DNA of 64,000 bases from Bradyrhizobium sp. LHD-71 (GCF_031157255.1 NZ_JAVIFX010000005.1:62001-126000); one strand, 5' to 3'. Counted from the first letter of the stretch, positions 41,780 through 50,590 are shown. Notes: generated from the sequence alone by a model not told the origin. Made by a program: numbers and translations.

Positions 41780-42925
41780 TCAGAGGCGCTCTGTCCACGA
41801 GGCTGTAATCCAAGGCTCCAAGCGCTCGGCATCGAGATCAAGGCCGGTGCCGGGTACGTCAGGCACCGATAGCGTGCCCTCTCCGCTGATTGATGGCGTG
41901 CCGCACAAGTTCAGCAGCGGATTATCCATCATGTCGTATTCGATGAAGGGATACGCGTGCGCGGCTCCGCCGCGCCGCGGCTCAAGGACAGCGGCCATCT
42001 GAAGCGAAGCGCGGAAGTTCACGACTGTGCCGAACACGTGCGGCATGATCGGCAGGTCGTATGCCTGGGCTAGTGCCCAGATCTGGCGGAACCCGCTGTA
42101 GCCGCCACAAATGGACAGATCGGGCTGCAGAATGTCAAAGGCGCCGGCCGTGACGAAGTCGCGGAAGCCACGCAGGCTACCAAGTGCCTCGCCTCCCGCG
42201 ATCGCGGTGGAGATATCGCGCGAGGCCGCCAGGTATCCCGGCAGGTCCTCGGGCTGCACCGGCTCTTCGATCCACAACAGGTCGGCCTCCTCCATGAACC
42301 TGGCTGACCGGATCGCCGCCGCGGCGGTATATCCTTGGTTGATGTCCACCATGATACCGATGTCCGGCCCAACCTGTTTGCGCAGTGTGTTGGCCATCAG
42401 CCCGTCCGCCTTCGCATCGACGCCCCCGCGCGGTTTGATGGCCTTGAAATTGCGCCGGAGATAAGCATCCACCTCGCGCTGATACTGGCGATAAGGATCA
42501 GGCTGCGTGCGGACGAACGGACCGCTGGCGTAGGCGAAGACCTGATCGCGGACTGCGCCGCCGAGCAGGGCCGCCACGCTGATATTGTGCATCTTCGCCA
42601 CAATGTCATGCAGCGCGATGTCGATCGCGGAGATGGCCATCATCGTTGAGCCGCGCCTGTCGTAGCCGACGGCGCCGCACATCGCTTGAAAATGTCGACC
42701 AATCTCAAGCGGAGATTTGCCGAGGATCAGACCAGCGAGCCGCGCGCGGATGAATGCCGCGGCGGCGTGAGGCTGATTTCCAGACTCACCCCACCCGACT
42801 AGCCCCGCATCCGTGCGGATCTGAACAACAAGCGCATCCCGCTTGCGGAACAGGCTGAGCGCATTGCCCATGGGTTCAGCGAGCGGGAAGCTCAGATTGA
42901 ACCCGCGAATTTCAACAACCTTCAT
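41780..42925 (-). CDS. Enolase-superfamily protein (mandelate racemase/muconate lactonizing enzyme type)
   Basis: A 381-residue enzyme that removes a proton alpha to a carboxylate, usually to dehydrate or racemise a sugar acid. Capping domain VQIRTDAGLVGWGESGNQP. Barrel landmarks: KAIKPRGGVDAKADG (base region), IMVDINQGYT (Asp metal ligand), LLWIEEPVQPEDL (Glu), IAGGEALG (Glu), LPIMPHVFGTVV (His). All Mg ligands appear present. It is followed by an RraA-family gene 22 nt downstream... in the same direction of reading it lies after it, so RraA is transcribed first. With the truncated aldehyde dehydrogenase it suggests a sugar-acid pathway. Confidence 0.9.
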   Translation of the reverse strand: MKVVEIRGFNLSFPLAEPMGNALSLFRKRDALVVQIRTDAGLVGWGESGNQPHAAAAFIRARLAGLILGKSPLEIGRHFQAMCGAVGYDRRGSTMMAISAIDIALHDIVAKMHNISVAALLGGAVRDQVFAYASGPFVRTQPDPYRQYQREVDAYLRRNFKAIKPRGGVDAKADGLMANTLRKQVGPDIGIMVDINQGYTAAAAIRSARFMEEADLLWIEEPVQPEDLPGYLAASRDISTAIAGGEALGSLRGFRDFVTAGAFDILQPDLSICGGYSGFRQIWALAQAYDLPIMPHVFGTVVNFRASLQMAAVLEPRRGGAAHAYPFIEYDMMDNPLLNLCGTPSISGEGTLSVPDVPGTGLDLDAERLEPWITASWTERL

Positions 42926-42947
42926 GAACGTCCCTTGAAGCGAAGGA

Positions 42948-43664
42948 TCAGCGCCCCACGGCTTTACGCCAAGCTGCGAAGTCGGTCAGCGACTTTTCAT
43001 CGGTCGGCGGATACAGGCCGAGGATCGACCTGCCCTTGCGCACTTCCGCAGTGACAAAATCCTCAAACGCCGTCATCTCGACGGCCTCATTGGCGATCTC
43101 GTCCGCCAGATGCGCGGGGATGACAATCACCCCATCTCCGTCGCCCAGGATAACGTCGCCCGGAAAGACCGGAGCGTCGCCGCAACCGATCGGACCGTTG
43201 ATTTCGATCGCCTGATGCAAGGTGAGATTGGTCGGCGCGCTCGGCCGGTGGTGGTAAGCGCAGTATCCTAGCTGCGCGATCTCGGTGGAATCACGGAAGC
43301 CTCCGTCCGTCACAACGCCCGCCACACCCCGTTGCATAAGGCGCGTGACCAAGATCGAGCCCGCCGACGCGGCGCGCGCATCCTTGCGGCTGTCCATCAC
43401 AAGCACGGCGCCCGGAGGGCAGTCCTCGACCGCCTTTCGCTGCGGATGGGCGCGGTCACGGAAAACTTCCAGTCCGTTCAAATCCTCGCGTGCAGGCATG
43501 TAGCGAAGGGTAAAGGCCTCGCCGACCAGCGTGGGCTGTAACGGAGACAGCGGATGAACGTCCTGGATCGCTTGTGTACGGAAACCGCGCTTGTACAACG
43601 CTGTGGCCACGGTCGCGGTGCCGACGGTCTTCAGTTTGGCTCGTGTTTCGGGCTTCAAGGGCAT
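42948..43664 (-). CDS. RraA-family protein (aldolase/dehydratase-like)
   Basis: A 238-residue protein of the RraA/HMG-aldolase fold. TRAKLKTVGTATVATALYKR at the start; PPGAVLVMDSRKDARAASAG; then the family motif GVAGVVTDGGFRDSTEIAQL with Arg and Asp of the metal site. GDAPVFPGDVILGDGDGVIV is the conserved second half. ATG 43664 is chosen as the fold starts at MPLKPETRAKL; the frame further upstream enters remnant sequence. In sugar-acid clusters such proteins often act as ketoacid aldolases. It lies 22 nt upstream of the enolase-superfamily gene. Confidence 0.9.
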   Translation of the reverse strand: MPLKPETRAKLKTVGTATVATALYKRGFRTQAIQDVHPLSPLQPTLVGEAFTLRYMPAREDLNGLEVFRDRAHPQRKAVEDCPPGAVLVMDSRKDARAASAGSILVTRLMQRGVAGVVTDGGFRDSTEIAQLGYCAYHHRPSAPTNLTLHQAIEINGPIGCGDAPVFPGDVILGDGDGVIVIPAHLADEIANEAVEMTAFEDFVTAEVRKGRSILGLYPPTDEKSLTDFAAWRKAVGR

Positions 43665-43689
43665 ATCGTTTGCTCGCTGGCGGTTGGGA

Positions 43690-43776
43690 CTAGAAAATGT
43701 CGGGCTCGGCAGAAGCCGCACCGAACTTGGTTTCGAGGAAGTCGAAGTCGCAGCCTTCGTTTGGGCATATCCCATT
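43690..43776 (-). pseudogene. Short gene tail of unknown family
   Basis: A minus-strand frame reads NGICPNEGCDFDFLETKF and ends GAASAEPDIF at a stop (43690-43692). It looks coding but has no start and is preceded by the remains of an aldehyde dehydrogenase in a different frame. I cannot assign it; it may be the C terminus of an enzyme lost by deletion. Confidence 0.45.
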
Positions 43777-43864
43777 TGCATTGCGCGCGATCTGTGACCG
43801 AAGGACCGCAGGTCGTCGGGGGCAAACCAGCGCGCACTGCGAAGCCGGTCGGGTGTCTTTCTCG

Positions 43865-44185
43865 TCATGCGGCAACTGCTTTGCGAGAGAGCTGGAGCCA
43901 AACGGCGGCTCGTTCAGTCGCCGAGATTTTGCGCGCGAGGATTTCGTCCAGCGACTTCTTGAGCAGGTCATACCGAACCTGCGGCGCCGAGCGCGACCAG
44001 TTCGAAAATGCCGTTTTAGCGGCGGCGATCGCCGCATTGGTCTGCGCCCGATCAGCGCGGACTGCCTCGCCGACGATGTCGGCAGTATCCGAAGGATTGA
44101 TATTCGGTGTGCGCGATCCGCTCATGATGCGCTCACCGTCGATCAAGTTACCGAAGATCATCACGTCCGGGCTCCCAAGATTCAT
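43865..44185 (-). pseudogene. Truncated aldehyde dehydrogenase (N-terminal fragment)
   Basis: The frame reads FGNLIDGERIMSGSRTPNIN, PSDTADIVGEAVRADRAQTN, AAIAAAKTAFSNWSRSAPQV and RYDLLKKSLDEILARK, a clear N terminus of the 2,5-dioxovalerate (alpha-ketoglutarate semialdehyde) dehydrogenase-like group. After about 88 residues the family pattern ends abruptly and the frame stops 20 residues later. The NAD-binding and catalytic Cys/Glu regions are missing, so it cannot be active. It is preceded by GntR operator 2 and followed by another remnant. Confidence 0.8.
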
Positions 44186-44192
44186 TCATAGT

Positions 44193-44216
44193 AGCTAATA
44201 CATTAGTGCACCAACG
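44193..44216. promoter_or_regulatory. GntR operator 2
   Basis: AGCTAAT-AC-ATTAGTG followed by CACCAACG. It matches operator 1 at 17 of 24 positions, with the right half-site ATTAGTGC identical. It lies between the divergent truncated aldehyde dehydrogenase and the GntR gene, about 56 nt before the GntR start, which suggests autoregulation. Confidence 0.6.
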
Positions 44217-44271
44217 GCAAGAACTGGTGTATGTATGCTAGGTAACGGATGAGACGGGATTCGCGACAGCT

Positions 44272-44985
44272 ATGCCATCACCTTCCTCGCGGCGTGCGCC
44301 AACCGTAACGACCGAGCGGCTGGACAGAGACCGCCAAGCCGCTCCGCAGGTCTTCGAACGCCTCCGCAATCAGATCGTTTCGCTCGCCCTGCCTCCTGGG
44401 TCTCCGCTCTCCCGCGTCACGCTGGCCCAGCAATTCGGAGTCAGTTCGACCCCCGTGCGCGACGCGTTGATGCGCCTTGAGGAAGAAGGTCTGGTCGACG
44501 TTTTCCCGCAGCACGCCACGGTCGTCAGCCAGGTCGACGCCCTGCGCGCCCAACAGGCTCACTTCCTCCGGTTATCGCTCGAACTCGAGATCGTGCGGGC
44601 ACTGGCACTGGACCACGAGGATGGTCTGATCGAACGCCTGAATGGCACAATCGCCTTGCAGCGCCAGCACGCCAAGGCAGGCGATTTCGAGAGCTTCTCG
44701 GCTGCCGACAACGTGTTCCATCAGCAGCTCTATGACGCCACCGGCAATCACGAACTCTGGAAGCTGGTGCGGAGCCGCAGCGGTCACATCGATCGCTTGA
44801 GGCGCCTACACCTTCCGACGCCCGGTAAGGCGCAGGAAATCATCAGCCTTCATCGGTTGATTGTGAAGGCCATTGAAGACCGGAAGCCGGACGAAGCGCA
44901 GGCGCGCCTGCGCAAACACCTTTCCGGTACGCTTGGCTACCTCGACCAGATCCGTAAACAATTCCCGCAATATCTGCGGGACTGA
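44272..44985 (+). CDS. GntR-family regulator, FCD (FadR) subgroup
   Basis: A 237-residue regulator. N-terminal winged HTH: APQVFERLRNQIVSLALPPG, SPLSRVTLAQQFGVSSTPVR and DALMRLEEEGLVDVFP. The C-terminal helical FCD domain contains LRLSLELEIVRALALDHED, FHQQLYDATGNHELWKLV and HRLIVKAIEDRKPDEAQARL with the Asp/His positions of a metal-dependent ligand site. It lies centrally among three copies of one operator and is convergent with a Bug gene (4-nt gap). It probably represses the two Bug promoters and its own gene until a sugar-acid-like ligand is bound. Confidence 0.92.
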   Translation: MPSPSSRRAPTVTTERLDRDRQAAPQVFERLRNQIVSLALPPGSPLSRVTLAQQFGVSSTPVRDALMRLEEEGLVDVFPQHATVVSQVDALRAQQAHFLRLSLELEIVRALALDHEDGLIERLNGTIALQRQHAKAGDFESFSAADNVFHQQLYDATGNHELWKLVRSRSGHIDRLRRLHLPTPGKAQEIISLHRLIVKAIEDRKPDEAQARLRKHLSGTLGYLDQIRKQFPQYLRD

Positions 44986-44989
44986 GCGC

Positions 44990-45958
44990 TCATTGGGGCT
45001 GAATGCTGCCCTTCTCGATGACGCGCGTCCATTTTTCGATCTCGTCGTTGATGCGATTGCCGAACTCTGCAGGCGTGCTGCCGACAGGCACAAAGCCCAG
45101 TGCGGTAACACGCGAGCGTAACGGATCGTTCTTGAGCGCCGTCGCTGCGATCTGGCTGTATTTGGTGACCACGTCGGCGGGCAGGGATGCGGGAGCAATG
45201 AGACCGAACAGCGGCGTCGCGTCTACGGCAGGGAGGCCCGCTTCCGCCATGGTCGGCACGTCCGGCAGTTGACTGACCCGCTGCCCGATGACAGCCAACG
45301 CGCGCACCATACCCTGCTTCACTTGCTGGGCGATCGCGGGGACTGTCGCGAACGTCATCTGCACCGTGCCGCCCAAGGTGTCGGCAATGGCCGGCGCACC
45401 ACCGCGATAAGGCACATGGACGATGTCGATCTCAGCAGCCTGGCGAAACTGTTCGCCGGCAAGATGGATGGCCGTGCCGAGACCCGCTGACGCGTAGTTG
45501 AGCTTGCCTGGCTGGACCTTCGCAAGCGCGATGAACTCCTTGACCGTGTTTGCCTGAACCGAGGGATGGACGACCATCACGAGCGGTGACATGGCAAGCA
45601 AAGAGATCGGCGCGAAGTCTTTTTTGGTATCGTATGGCAACTTCCCCCGGAACAGGCCGGGGTTGATGACGAATGCGCTGTCGATCACGCCTATGGTGTC
45701 CCCCGTCGTCGCGGTGGTAACGGCCTGCGTGCCGACCATACTGGCGCCGCCGCCGCGATTGTCGACGATGAACGGCTGATGCATGGCTTTGTCGAGTTCC
45801 GGAGCGACGAGACGTGCAATAATGTCCGACGCGCCACCGGCAGGATACGGAACGATAATTTTGATCGGCCGGGCGGACTGCGCGTGGGCAATCTCCATCG
45901 CGCCGAGAGACATTGCGGCGGCCGAAACCAGAAACCCCCGCCGGTTGAATGACATCAT
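44990..45958 (-). CDS. Bug-family periplasmic solute receptor
   Basis: A 322-residue receptor with twin-arginine leader (FNRRGFLVSAAAMSLGAM); mature start ARPIKIIVPYPAGGASD; VDNRGGGASMVGTQAVTTA; LPYDTKKDFAPISLL; IVHVPYRGGAPAIADTLGGT; end KWTRVIEKGSIQPQ. PDGYT is replaced by TTGDTIGV, an unusual change in the loop that normally contacts the ligand. GntR operator 3 lies 61-84 nt upstream, overlapping a TTGACA -35 box. Confidence 0.92.
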   Translation of the reverse strand: MMSFNRRGFLVSAAAMSLGAMEIAHAQSARPIKIIVPYPAGGASDIIARLVAPELDKAMHQPFIVDNRGGGASMVGTQAVTTATTGDTIGVIDSAFVINPGLFRGKLPYDTKKDFAPISLLAMSPLVMVVHPSVQANTVKEFIALAKVQPGKLNYASAGLGTAIHLAGEQFRQAAEIDIVHVPYRGGAPAIADTLGGTVQMTFATVPAIAQQVKQGMVRALAVIGQRVSQLPDVPTMAEAGLPAVDATPLFGLIAPASLPADVVTKYSQIAATALKNDPLRSRVTALGFVPVGSTPAEFGNRINDEIEKWTRVIEKGSIQPQ

Positions 45959-46018
45959 CGTTTCCCCCTGATCTGTCGGGCTCCTCCTTGAGAACGGCCC
46001 AGCGCGAGTTACCGAGCT

Positions 46019-46042
46019 CGTTAACGTACTAATGCATCAGTG
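46019..46042 (-). promoter_or_regulatory. GntR operator 3
   Basis: On the minus strand CACTGAT-GC-ATTAGTA is followed by CGTTAACG; it matches operator 1 at 21 of 24 positions in the same relative orientation to its target gene. TTGACA (46046-46041) is a perfect -35, and TAACGA 17 nt later takes the -10 place, so the site lies between the promoter boxes of the Bug gene at 44990-45958. Confidence 0.7.
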
Positions 46043-46150
46043 TCAAAATTCGGTGCTTTGGCGCCGAAGCGACTTGCTCTGGTACGTCCGGACCTAAACG
46101 CTGATGTTTGCTGTCGGTTTAGCGCGCCCAGGCGCATTTCGTGGGGAGGA

Positions 46151-46168
46151 GTAGCAGGGGGCCGCTAC
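46151..46168. repeat. GTAGC palindromic repeat, copy 1
   Basis: GTAGC and GCTAC are inverted arms around AGGGGGCC, followed by CGCC. A closely similar element (GGTAGC...GCTACCGCC with a G-rich loop) is at 62887-62909. No T tract follows here, so it is listed as a repeat and not as a terminator. Confidence 0.45.
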
Positions 46169-46546
46169 CGCCTAACACCCCTCCCTTACTGAACCCGTGT
46201 TCCGCCTTCGGGCAGCGGCCTAGAGGCGCAGTTGACTCTCTGAGACTTCGCGCGATGATCGCGTCATACCCTGCTTGTGATGATCGGAAGGCATTTCTCG
46301 AAGATGCGGGTGCACCCGACCTCGCGCAGTGCGGCTGGCTGCTGGGCGAGGTCCTGCGTGAAAACGCGGGCGCAACAGGTCAAGAGGACCTAACGGCTCC
46401 CTGTCGCAAATCATGTCGCGGATCGTTCGCCTCGCGCGACAAAGACGCGCGACACGAAGCCCCCTAATTTCCGGGGCCCGATTACGGAATCATTCGTAGC
46501 GCCAAACGTCGAATATCGCGCCGCCTCTTTCATGCAACATCGCAGC

Positions 46547-46900
46547 TTAAACCGAACTCGCGTCCTCAACTTTCAGCGAAACACGAAGACACGTGTCCCT
46601 ATCGAAGTAGACTGCAAGCTCCTCACGTTGCTTATCGTATATGGTGTCAACTGAATGTCCGATTAGGCCACAGAGATGGTCCCTGTATCCTGGTGTATTG
46701 GAGTAAAAATCCTGTCCGTCTATACAAACGACTGGAAGAGTATAGCAGGTAAGGACCAGTTCTTGGAAAACGACTTCCACATTGGTCTCGACGAAGCAGA
46801 CCGCTGAGGCCGCCTTTCCAATAAGCCGTTCCAACGATGATAAACCCGATGTCCGAGCCGGAGAGCGTGCCTCAGGCGTAGCCGGCGCGGCGGTCTGCAT
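46547..46900 (-). CDS. Hypothetical protein
   Basis: About 117 residues. After a low-complexity start, LSSLERLIGKAASAVCFVET, NVEVVFQELVLTCYTLPVVC and REELAVYFDRDTCLRVSLKV have the alternating pattern of a small beta-rich domain. Five cysteines are present. No family recognised. The start is uncertain: ATG 46900 overlaps the HyuB end by 29 nt. As the last gene after hyuAB it may be co-transcribed with them. Confidence 0.55.
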   Translation of the reverse strand: MQTAAPATPEARSPARTSGLSSLERLIGKAASAVCFVETNVEVVFQELVLTCYTLPVVCIDGQDFYSNTPGYRDHLCGLIGHSVDTIYDKQREELAVYFDRDTCLRVSLKVEDASSV

Positions 46901-48500
46901 CGTGAAGATCGACCTCGCGCCCTGTCGGATCCTCGAAACCACCGCCGCCCGGCGTGCGCAGGGTGATGGTCTGACCTTTGGTCAGAACGTGGTCGGCGCG
47001 GACGTCCGTCGGCCTTCCGTCGATCAGGACTTCGCCGAGCGCGCCGGGCTCGCCGCCGTTCAGGCCTTGGGCCGGATAGGTGAGCCGTTCGGCCATGAAG
47101 ATGATTCCGACCGCCGTCTCGCTCTCAACGGTGATCTCGATCTCCTGGCCGAGGCCGCCGCGGCGGCGCCCAGGGCCGCCCGAGCCGTCACGCAGGCGCT
47201 TCATGCCGACGAAAAGCGGCGTGTTGCGCTCGACCAATTCGATCGGGACGTTCGAGATGTTGGACGGCCAGGAAAAGCAGTTCTGGCCATCCACCTTCGC
47301 CGTGGCACCTGTGCCGCCGTTGAAGAACAGGGTGTTGGCATAGGTCCGGCCGGCGGCGTCGACGCCGGTCTGGATGATGCTCCAGAGCGGCGAGCCGGCG
47401 GCCGCCATGACCTTGTCCGGCAGAACCTGGGCCAATGCGCCGAAGATCAGCGGCGGCAGATAGTGGCCCGTCGCCATTCGCCCGCCGACGGCGACCGGCC
47501 GCCTCGGATTGACGATGGTGCCCTCGGGCGCGGTCACCTCGATGGTGTGGAAGATGCCCTCATTGTTCGGCAGGTCAGGCAACAGCGCCGCCTTCATCGC
47601 ATAGGCAGACATGGCGAAGGTGTAGGTCATGCAGCAGTTGATCGCTCGGCCGACCTGAGCCTCGGTCCCCGTGTAGTCGATGATGCAGCGGTCGCCATCG
47701 ATCGTCACCGTCACCTTGAACGTGAAGGGGTGGCCGACACCGTCGGTGGTTAAGCCGTGCTCGTAGCGGCCGTCGGGCACCCCGGCGATAGCCTTGCGCA
47801 TCGCCGTCTCGCAGCGGCCATGGATCTCCGCCGCGAACGCATCCAGGTTGGCGAGGCCGTACTCGTCCATCAACTCGTGCACGCGGCTTTCCATCAAGTT
47901 CAGGCCGGTCACCTGGGCCCAGATGTCGCCTTCGGTCTGGTCGGGCGTGCGCACCGCGGCGCGCAGCAGCTTGAACAGAGTCGCATCCGGCTCGCCGCGG
48001 CGCATCAGGTGCATTGCCGGAATGTGGAAGCCTTCCTCGAACACTTCGCGCGCCACGACGGAGCGCACCTTGCCGCCGATGTCGGGCGCATGTGCCGTCG
48101 AGGCGGCGAAGCCAATCAAGCGGCCGCCGCGAAAGATTGGCTTCGCGATGGTGATGTCGTTCAGGTGGCCGGTCGCGACCCAAGGGTCGTTGCAGACCAG
48201 GAAGTCGCCCGGCGCCATGTCGTCGACGCCGATCACCTCCAGGAAGTGCTTCACTGTGATCGGCAGCGAGCCGATGAAGGACGGGATGCTGTCGGTGTTC
48301 TGCACCAGGCTCTGACCGCGCGCATCGGTGAGGACGCAGGCGAAGTCGTTCGACTCGTTGACCAGGGTCGAGAAGGAGGTGCGCTGCAGGGTCTTGCCCG
48401 CCTCGTCAGCGGCCGAGATCATGCGGCGCCAGATGACTTCCAAGGTAACGGCGTCGAAGGCGGGGCTGCTCACGGCGCGATGCTCCTTGTTTGCGGTCAT
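46872..48500 (-). CDS. hyuB: Hydantoinase B/oxoprolinase family subunit
   Basis: A 542-residue subunit that partners HyuA in ATP-dependent hydrolysis of N-methylhydantoin, 5-oxoproline or carboxylation of ketones. Start FDAVTLEVIWRRMISAADEA; FACVLTDARGQSLVQNTDSI; GDFLVCNDPWVATGHLNDIT (metal/substrate block); FAASTAHAPDIGGKVRS; GGRMATGHYLPPLIFGAL; end TLRTPGGGGFEDPTGRE. ATG 48500 overlaps the HyuA stop by 4 nt; the longer frame to 48665 is antisense-type extension into hyuA. The substrate within the family cannot be fixed by eye. Confidence 0.93.
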   Translation of the reverse strand: MTANKEHRAVSSPAFDAVTLEVIWRRMISAADEAGKTLQRTSFSTLVNESNDFACVLTDARGQSLVQNTDSIPSFIGSLPITVKHFLEVIGVDDMAPGDFLVCNDPWVATGHLNDITIAKPIFRGGRLIGFAASTAHAPDIGGKVRSVVAREVFEEGFHIPAMHLMRRGEPDATLFKLLRAAVRTPDQTEGDIWAQVTGLNLMESRVHELMDEYGLANLDAFAAEIHGRCETAMRKAIAGVPDGRYEHGLTTDGVGHPFTFKVTVTIDGDRCIIDYTGTEAQVGRAINCCMTYTFAMSAYAMKAALLPDLPNNEGIFHTIEVTAPEGTIVNPRRPVAVGGRMATGHYLPPLIFGALAQVLPDKVMAAAGSPLWSIIQTGVDAAGRTYANTLFFNGGTGATAKVDGQNCFSWPSNISNVPIELVERNTPLFVGMKRLRDGSGGPGRRRGGLGQEIEITVESETAVGIIFMAERLTYPAQGLNGGEPGALGEVLIDGRPTDVRADHVLTKGQTITLRTPGGGGFEDPTGREVDLHDADRRAGYA

Positions 48501-50590
48501 GGCAGGTCGACCACGAGGTTGCCGCTCTCCGACACGCGGAAAGTGGCGCCCGGCCCGATCACAAGCGTCGACTCGCGCTCCTCGACGACGCCCGGCCCCT
48601 CGAAGCTGTCGCCGGCCGCCATGGCGTAGCGGTCGAAGACCGGCGCCTCGCGATGCTCGCTCCATTCGGGGAAATACATGCGCCGGTATCCCTTGATCGG
48701 CGCGGCCGCGATCCTGGCCGCGGCCCGGATGGCGAGTTCACCGCCGGGCACCGGAGCGGCGACCAGGACTCGCACGTTGATGATCTCCACAGAGACTGCC
48801 GGCGGCGTGCGGGTGAACTTCTCGACATAGGCGGTCTCGAACGCCACCATCAGCTCCGGCAGCGAGCACGCGTTGTAGGGACCCGGGGGCAGGTCGACGA
48901 CGATCTCGAAGGCCTGACCAACATAGCGGATGTCGGCCATGCGCTCGATGCGCGCCGTCGCGGGATCGAGGCCGGTTTCGCCGACGACGCGGCGGGCGTC
49001 CGCCTCCAGCCGGGCGAACGTCGCCTCGAATTCCGCCCAGTCGAGGGCGTCGAGCCGCTGCGCCACCGTCGCCACCCTGTCGACCTTGGCCGGCGCAATC
49101 AGCAGACCGATGGCGGAGGCGACACCTGCCGAGCTCGGGCAGACGATGCGCTTGAGATTCAACTTCTTCGCCACGTAGTAGGCGTGCAGCGGTCCGCCGC
49201 CGCCGGTGCAGAGCAGGGCATAGCGCCGCGGGTCCTTGCCGCGCTCCGCGATGTGGACGCGTGCGGCACTCGCCATGTTCTCGTTGACAACGTCGTGGAT
49301 TCCCCAGGCAAGCTGCTCGACGCTGAGGGACGCCTCATTGGCGACCTCCGCTATCGCCGCATGCGCCGCCGCCATGTCGATCGCCATCGAGCCCCCGGCG
49401 AAGAAATCCGGATTAAGATAGCCGAGCACAAAGTCGGCGTCCGTCACCGTCGGCTTCGCACCACCCAGACCATAGGCAGCCGGACCCGGTTCCGACCCGG
49501 CACTTTCCGGCCCCACCTTCAGCAGGCCAATCACGTCCAGATGGGCGATCGACCCGCCGCCGGCGCCAATCTCGATCAGTTCAATGGTGGAAATGCGGAT
49601 CGGCAGACCGGACCCCTCGGCGAAACGCTTCTGCCGCGCTGCCTCGAAATGATACGCGACCAGCGGCTTGCCACCGTCGACGACCGATAGCTTGGCGGTC
49701 GTGCCGCCCATGTCGAAGGCGAGCACGTCGCCGCCCGCATCTTCTGCGCCGAACCAGGCCGCCGCGAGGGCACCCGCCGCAGGCCCCGATTCCAGCAGCT
49801 GCACCGGTACGCGCTTGGCTTCCTCGACATGTGTCAGGCCGCCGTTCGAGATCATCAGCAGCAGCGGTGCGGCGATGCCGCGCCGGGCGAGCTGCGCTGC
49901 AATGGCATCGAGATAGGTGCGCGCCAGCGGCTTGATGTAGGCGTTGGCAACTGCGGTGGACGTGCGTTCGTACTCACGGATTTCCGGCGCCACATCGGAC
50001 GAAGTGCTGACCGCGAGATCGGGAAACCGTCGCGCAATGACTGCCGCCGCGGCGTGCTCGTGCGCCGGGTTGGCATAGGCGTGCAGGAATGCCACCGCGA
50101 TCGATGTCACGCCGTCATGCACCAGGCCATCCACTACGGTTTCGAGCGCCGCCTCGTCGAGCGGAATGCGCACTGCGCCGCGCGCATCCATCCGCTCCGG
50201 AACCTCGGCACGCAGGTGGCGCGGCACCAACGGCTTGGGCTTCTCGATATGGACGTCGTAGAGCTCGTATTTCCGCTCACGCCCGATCTCCAGCGCATCG
50301 CGGAAGCCGGCCGTCGTCACGAGACCGGTGACGGCGCCCTTGCGCTCGATCATCGCGTTGGTGAACAGCGTCGTCGCATGCACGACACGCCCAATCTCGG
50401 CCGCCGGCACGCCATCCTCCGCGAGGACCCGGTCGACGCCCTCGACGACGCCGCGCGACGGATTGTCATGCGTCGTCAGCACCTTTCGACTGAAACGGCG
50501 GCCCTGGACGTGGTCGTACACGACGATGTCGGTGAACGTCCCGCCGATGTCGATCCCAAGCGAGAAGCGGCGACGCGATGGTTCATGCAC
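48497..50590 (-). CDS. hyuA: Hydantoinase A/oxoprolinase family subunit
   Basis: A 697-residue ATP-binding subunit beginning at GTG 50590. The N-terminal phosphate loop is SLGIDIGGTFTDIVVYD; VVHATTLFTNAMIERKGAVT and GLVTTAGFRDALEIGRERKY are the hydantoinase A N-terminal blocks; the second ATPase motif is VLAFDMGGTTAKLSVVDGG. The C-terminal domain (PGPYNACSLPELMVAFE, EKFTRTPPAVSVEIINVRV) is typical. It is translationally coupled to hyuB through ATGA. No acetone-carboxylase gamma subunit is present, so a hydantoinase/oxoprolinase-like role is likelier. Confidence 0.93.
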   Translation of the reverse strand: MHEPSRRRFSLGIDIGGTFTDIVVYDHVQGRRFSRKVLTTHDNPSRGVVEGVDRVLAEDGVPAAEIGRVVHATTLFTNAMIERKGAVTGLVTTAGFRDALEIGRERKYELYDVHIEKPKPLVPRHLRAEVPERMDARGAVRIPLDEAALETVVDGLVHDGVTSIAVAFLHAYANPAHEHAAAAVIARRFPDLAVSTSSDVAPEIREYERTSTAVANAYIKPLARTYLDAIAAQLARRGIAAPLLLMISNGGLTHVEEAKRVPVQLLESGPAAGALAAAWFGAEDAGGDVLAFDMGGTTAKLSVVDGGKPLVAYHFEAARQKRFAEGSGLPIRISTIELIEIGAGGGSIAHLDVIGLLKVGPESAGSEPGPAAYGLGGAKPTVTDADFVLGYLNPDFFAGGSMAIDMAAAHAAIAEVANEASLSVEQLAWGIHDVVNENMASAARVHIAERGKDPRRYALLCTGGGGPLHAYYVAKKLNLKRIVCPSSAGVASAIGLLIAPAKVDRVATVAQRLDALDWAEFEATFARLEADARRVVGETGLDPATARIERMADIRYVGQAFEIVVDLPPGPYNACSLPELMVAFETAYVEKFTRTPPAVSVEIINVRVLVAAPVPGGELAIRAAARIAAAPIKGYRRMYFPEWSEHREAPVFDRYAMAAGDSFEGPGVVEERESTLVIGPGATFRVSESGNLVVDLP

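Larger units (their letters stand above)
45959..46546. other. Gap holding operator 3 and a palindromic repeat
   Basis: Besides the operator (46019-46042) and the GTAGC palindrome (46151-46168), no gene is recognised. A plus-strand frame at 46141-46467 is arginine-rich and has no ribosome-binding site. Confidence 0.4.

Noticed and set aside
43690-43776. C terminus of an IlvD/Edd-type sugar-acid dehydratase
   Set aside because: CDFDFL is suggestive of such tails, but the surrounding residues do not match well enough from memory to name it.
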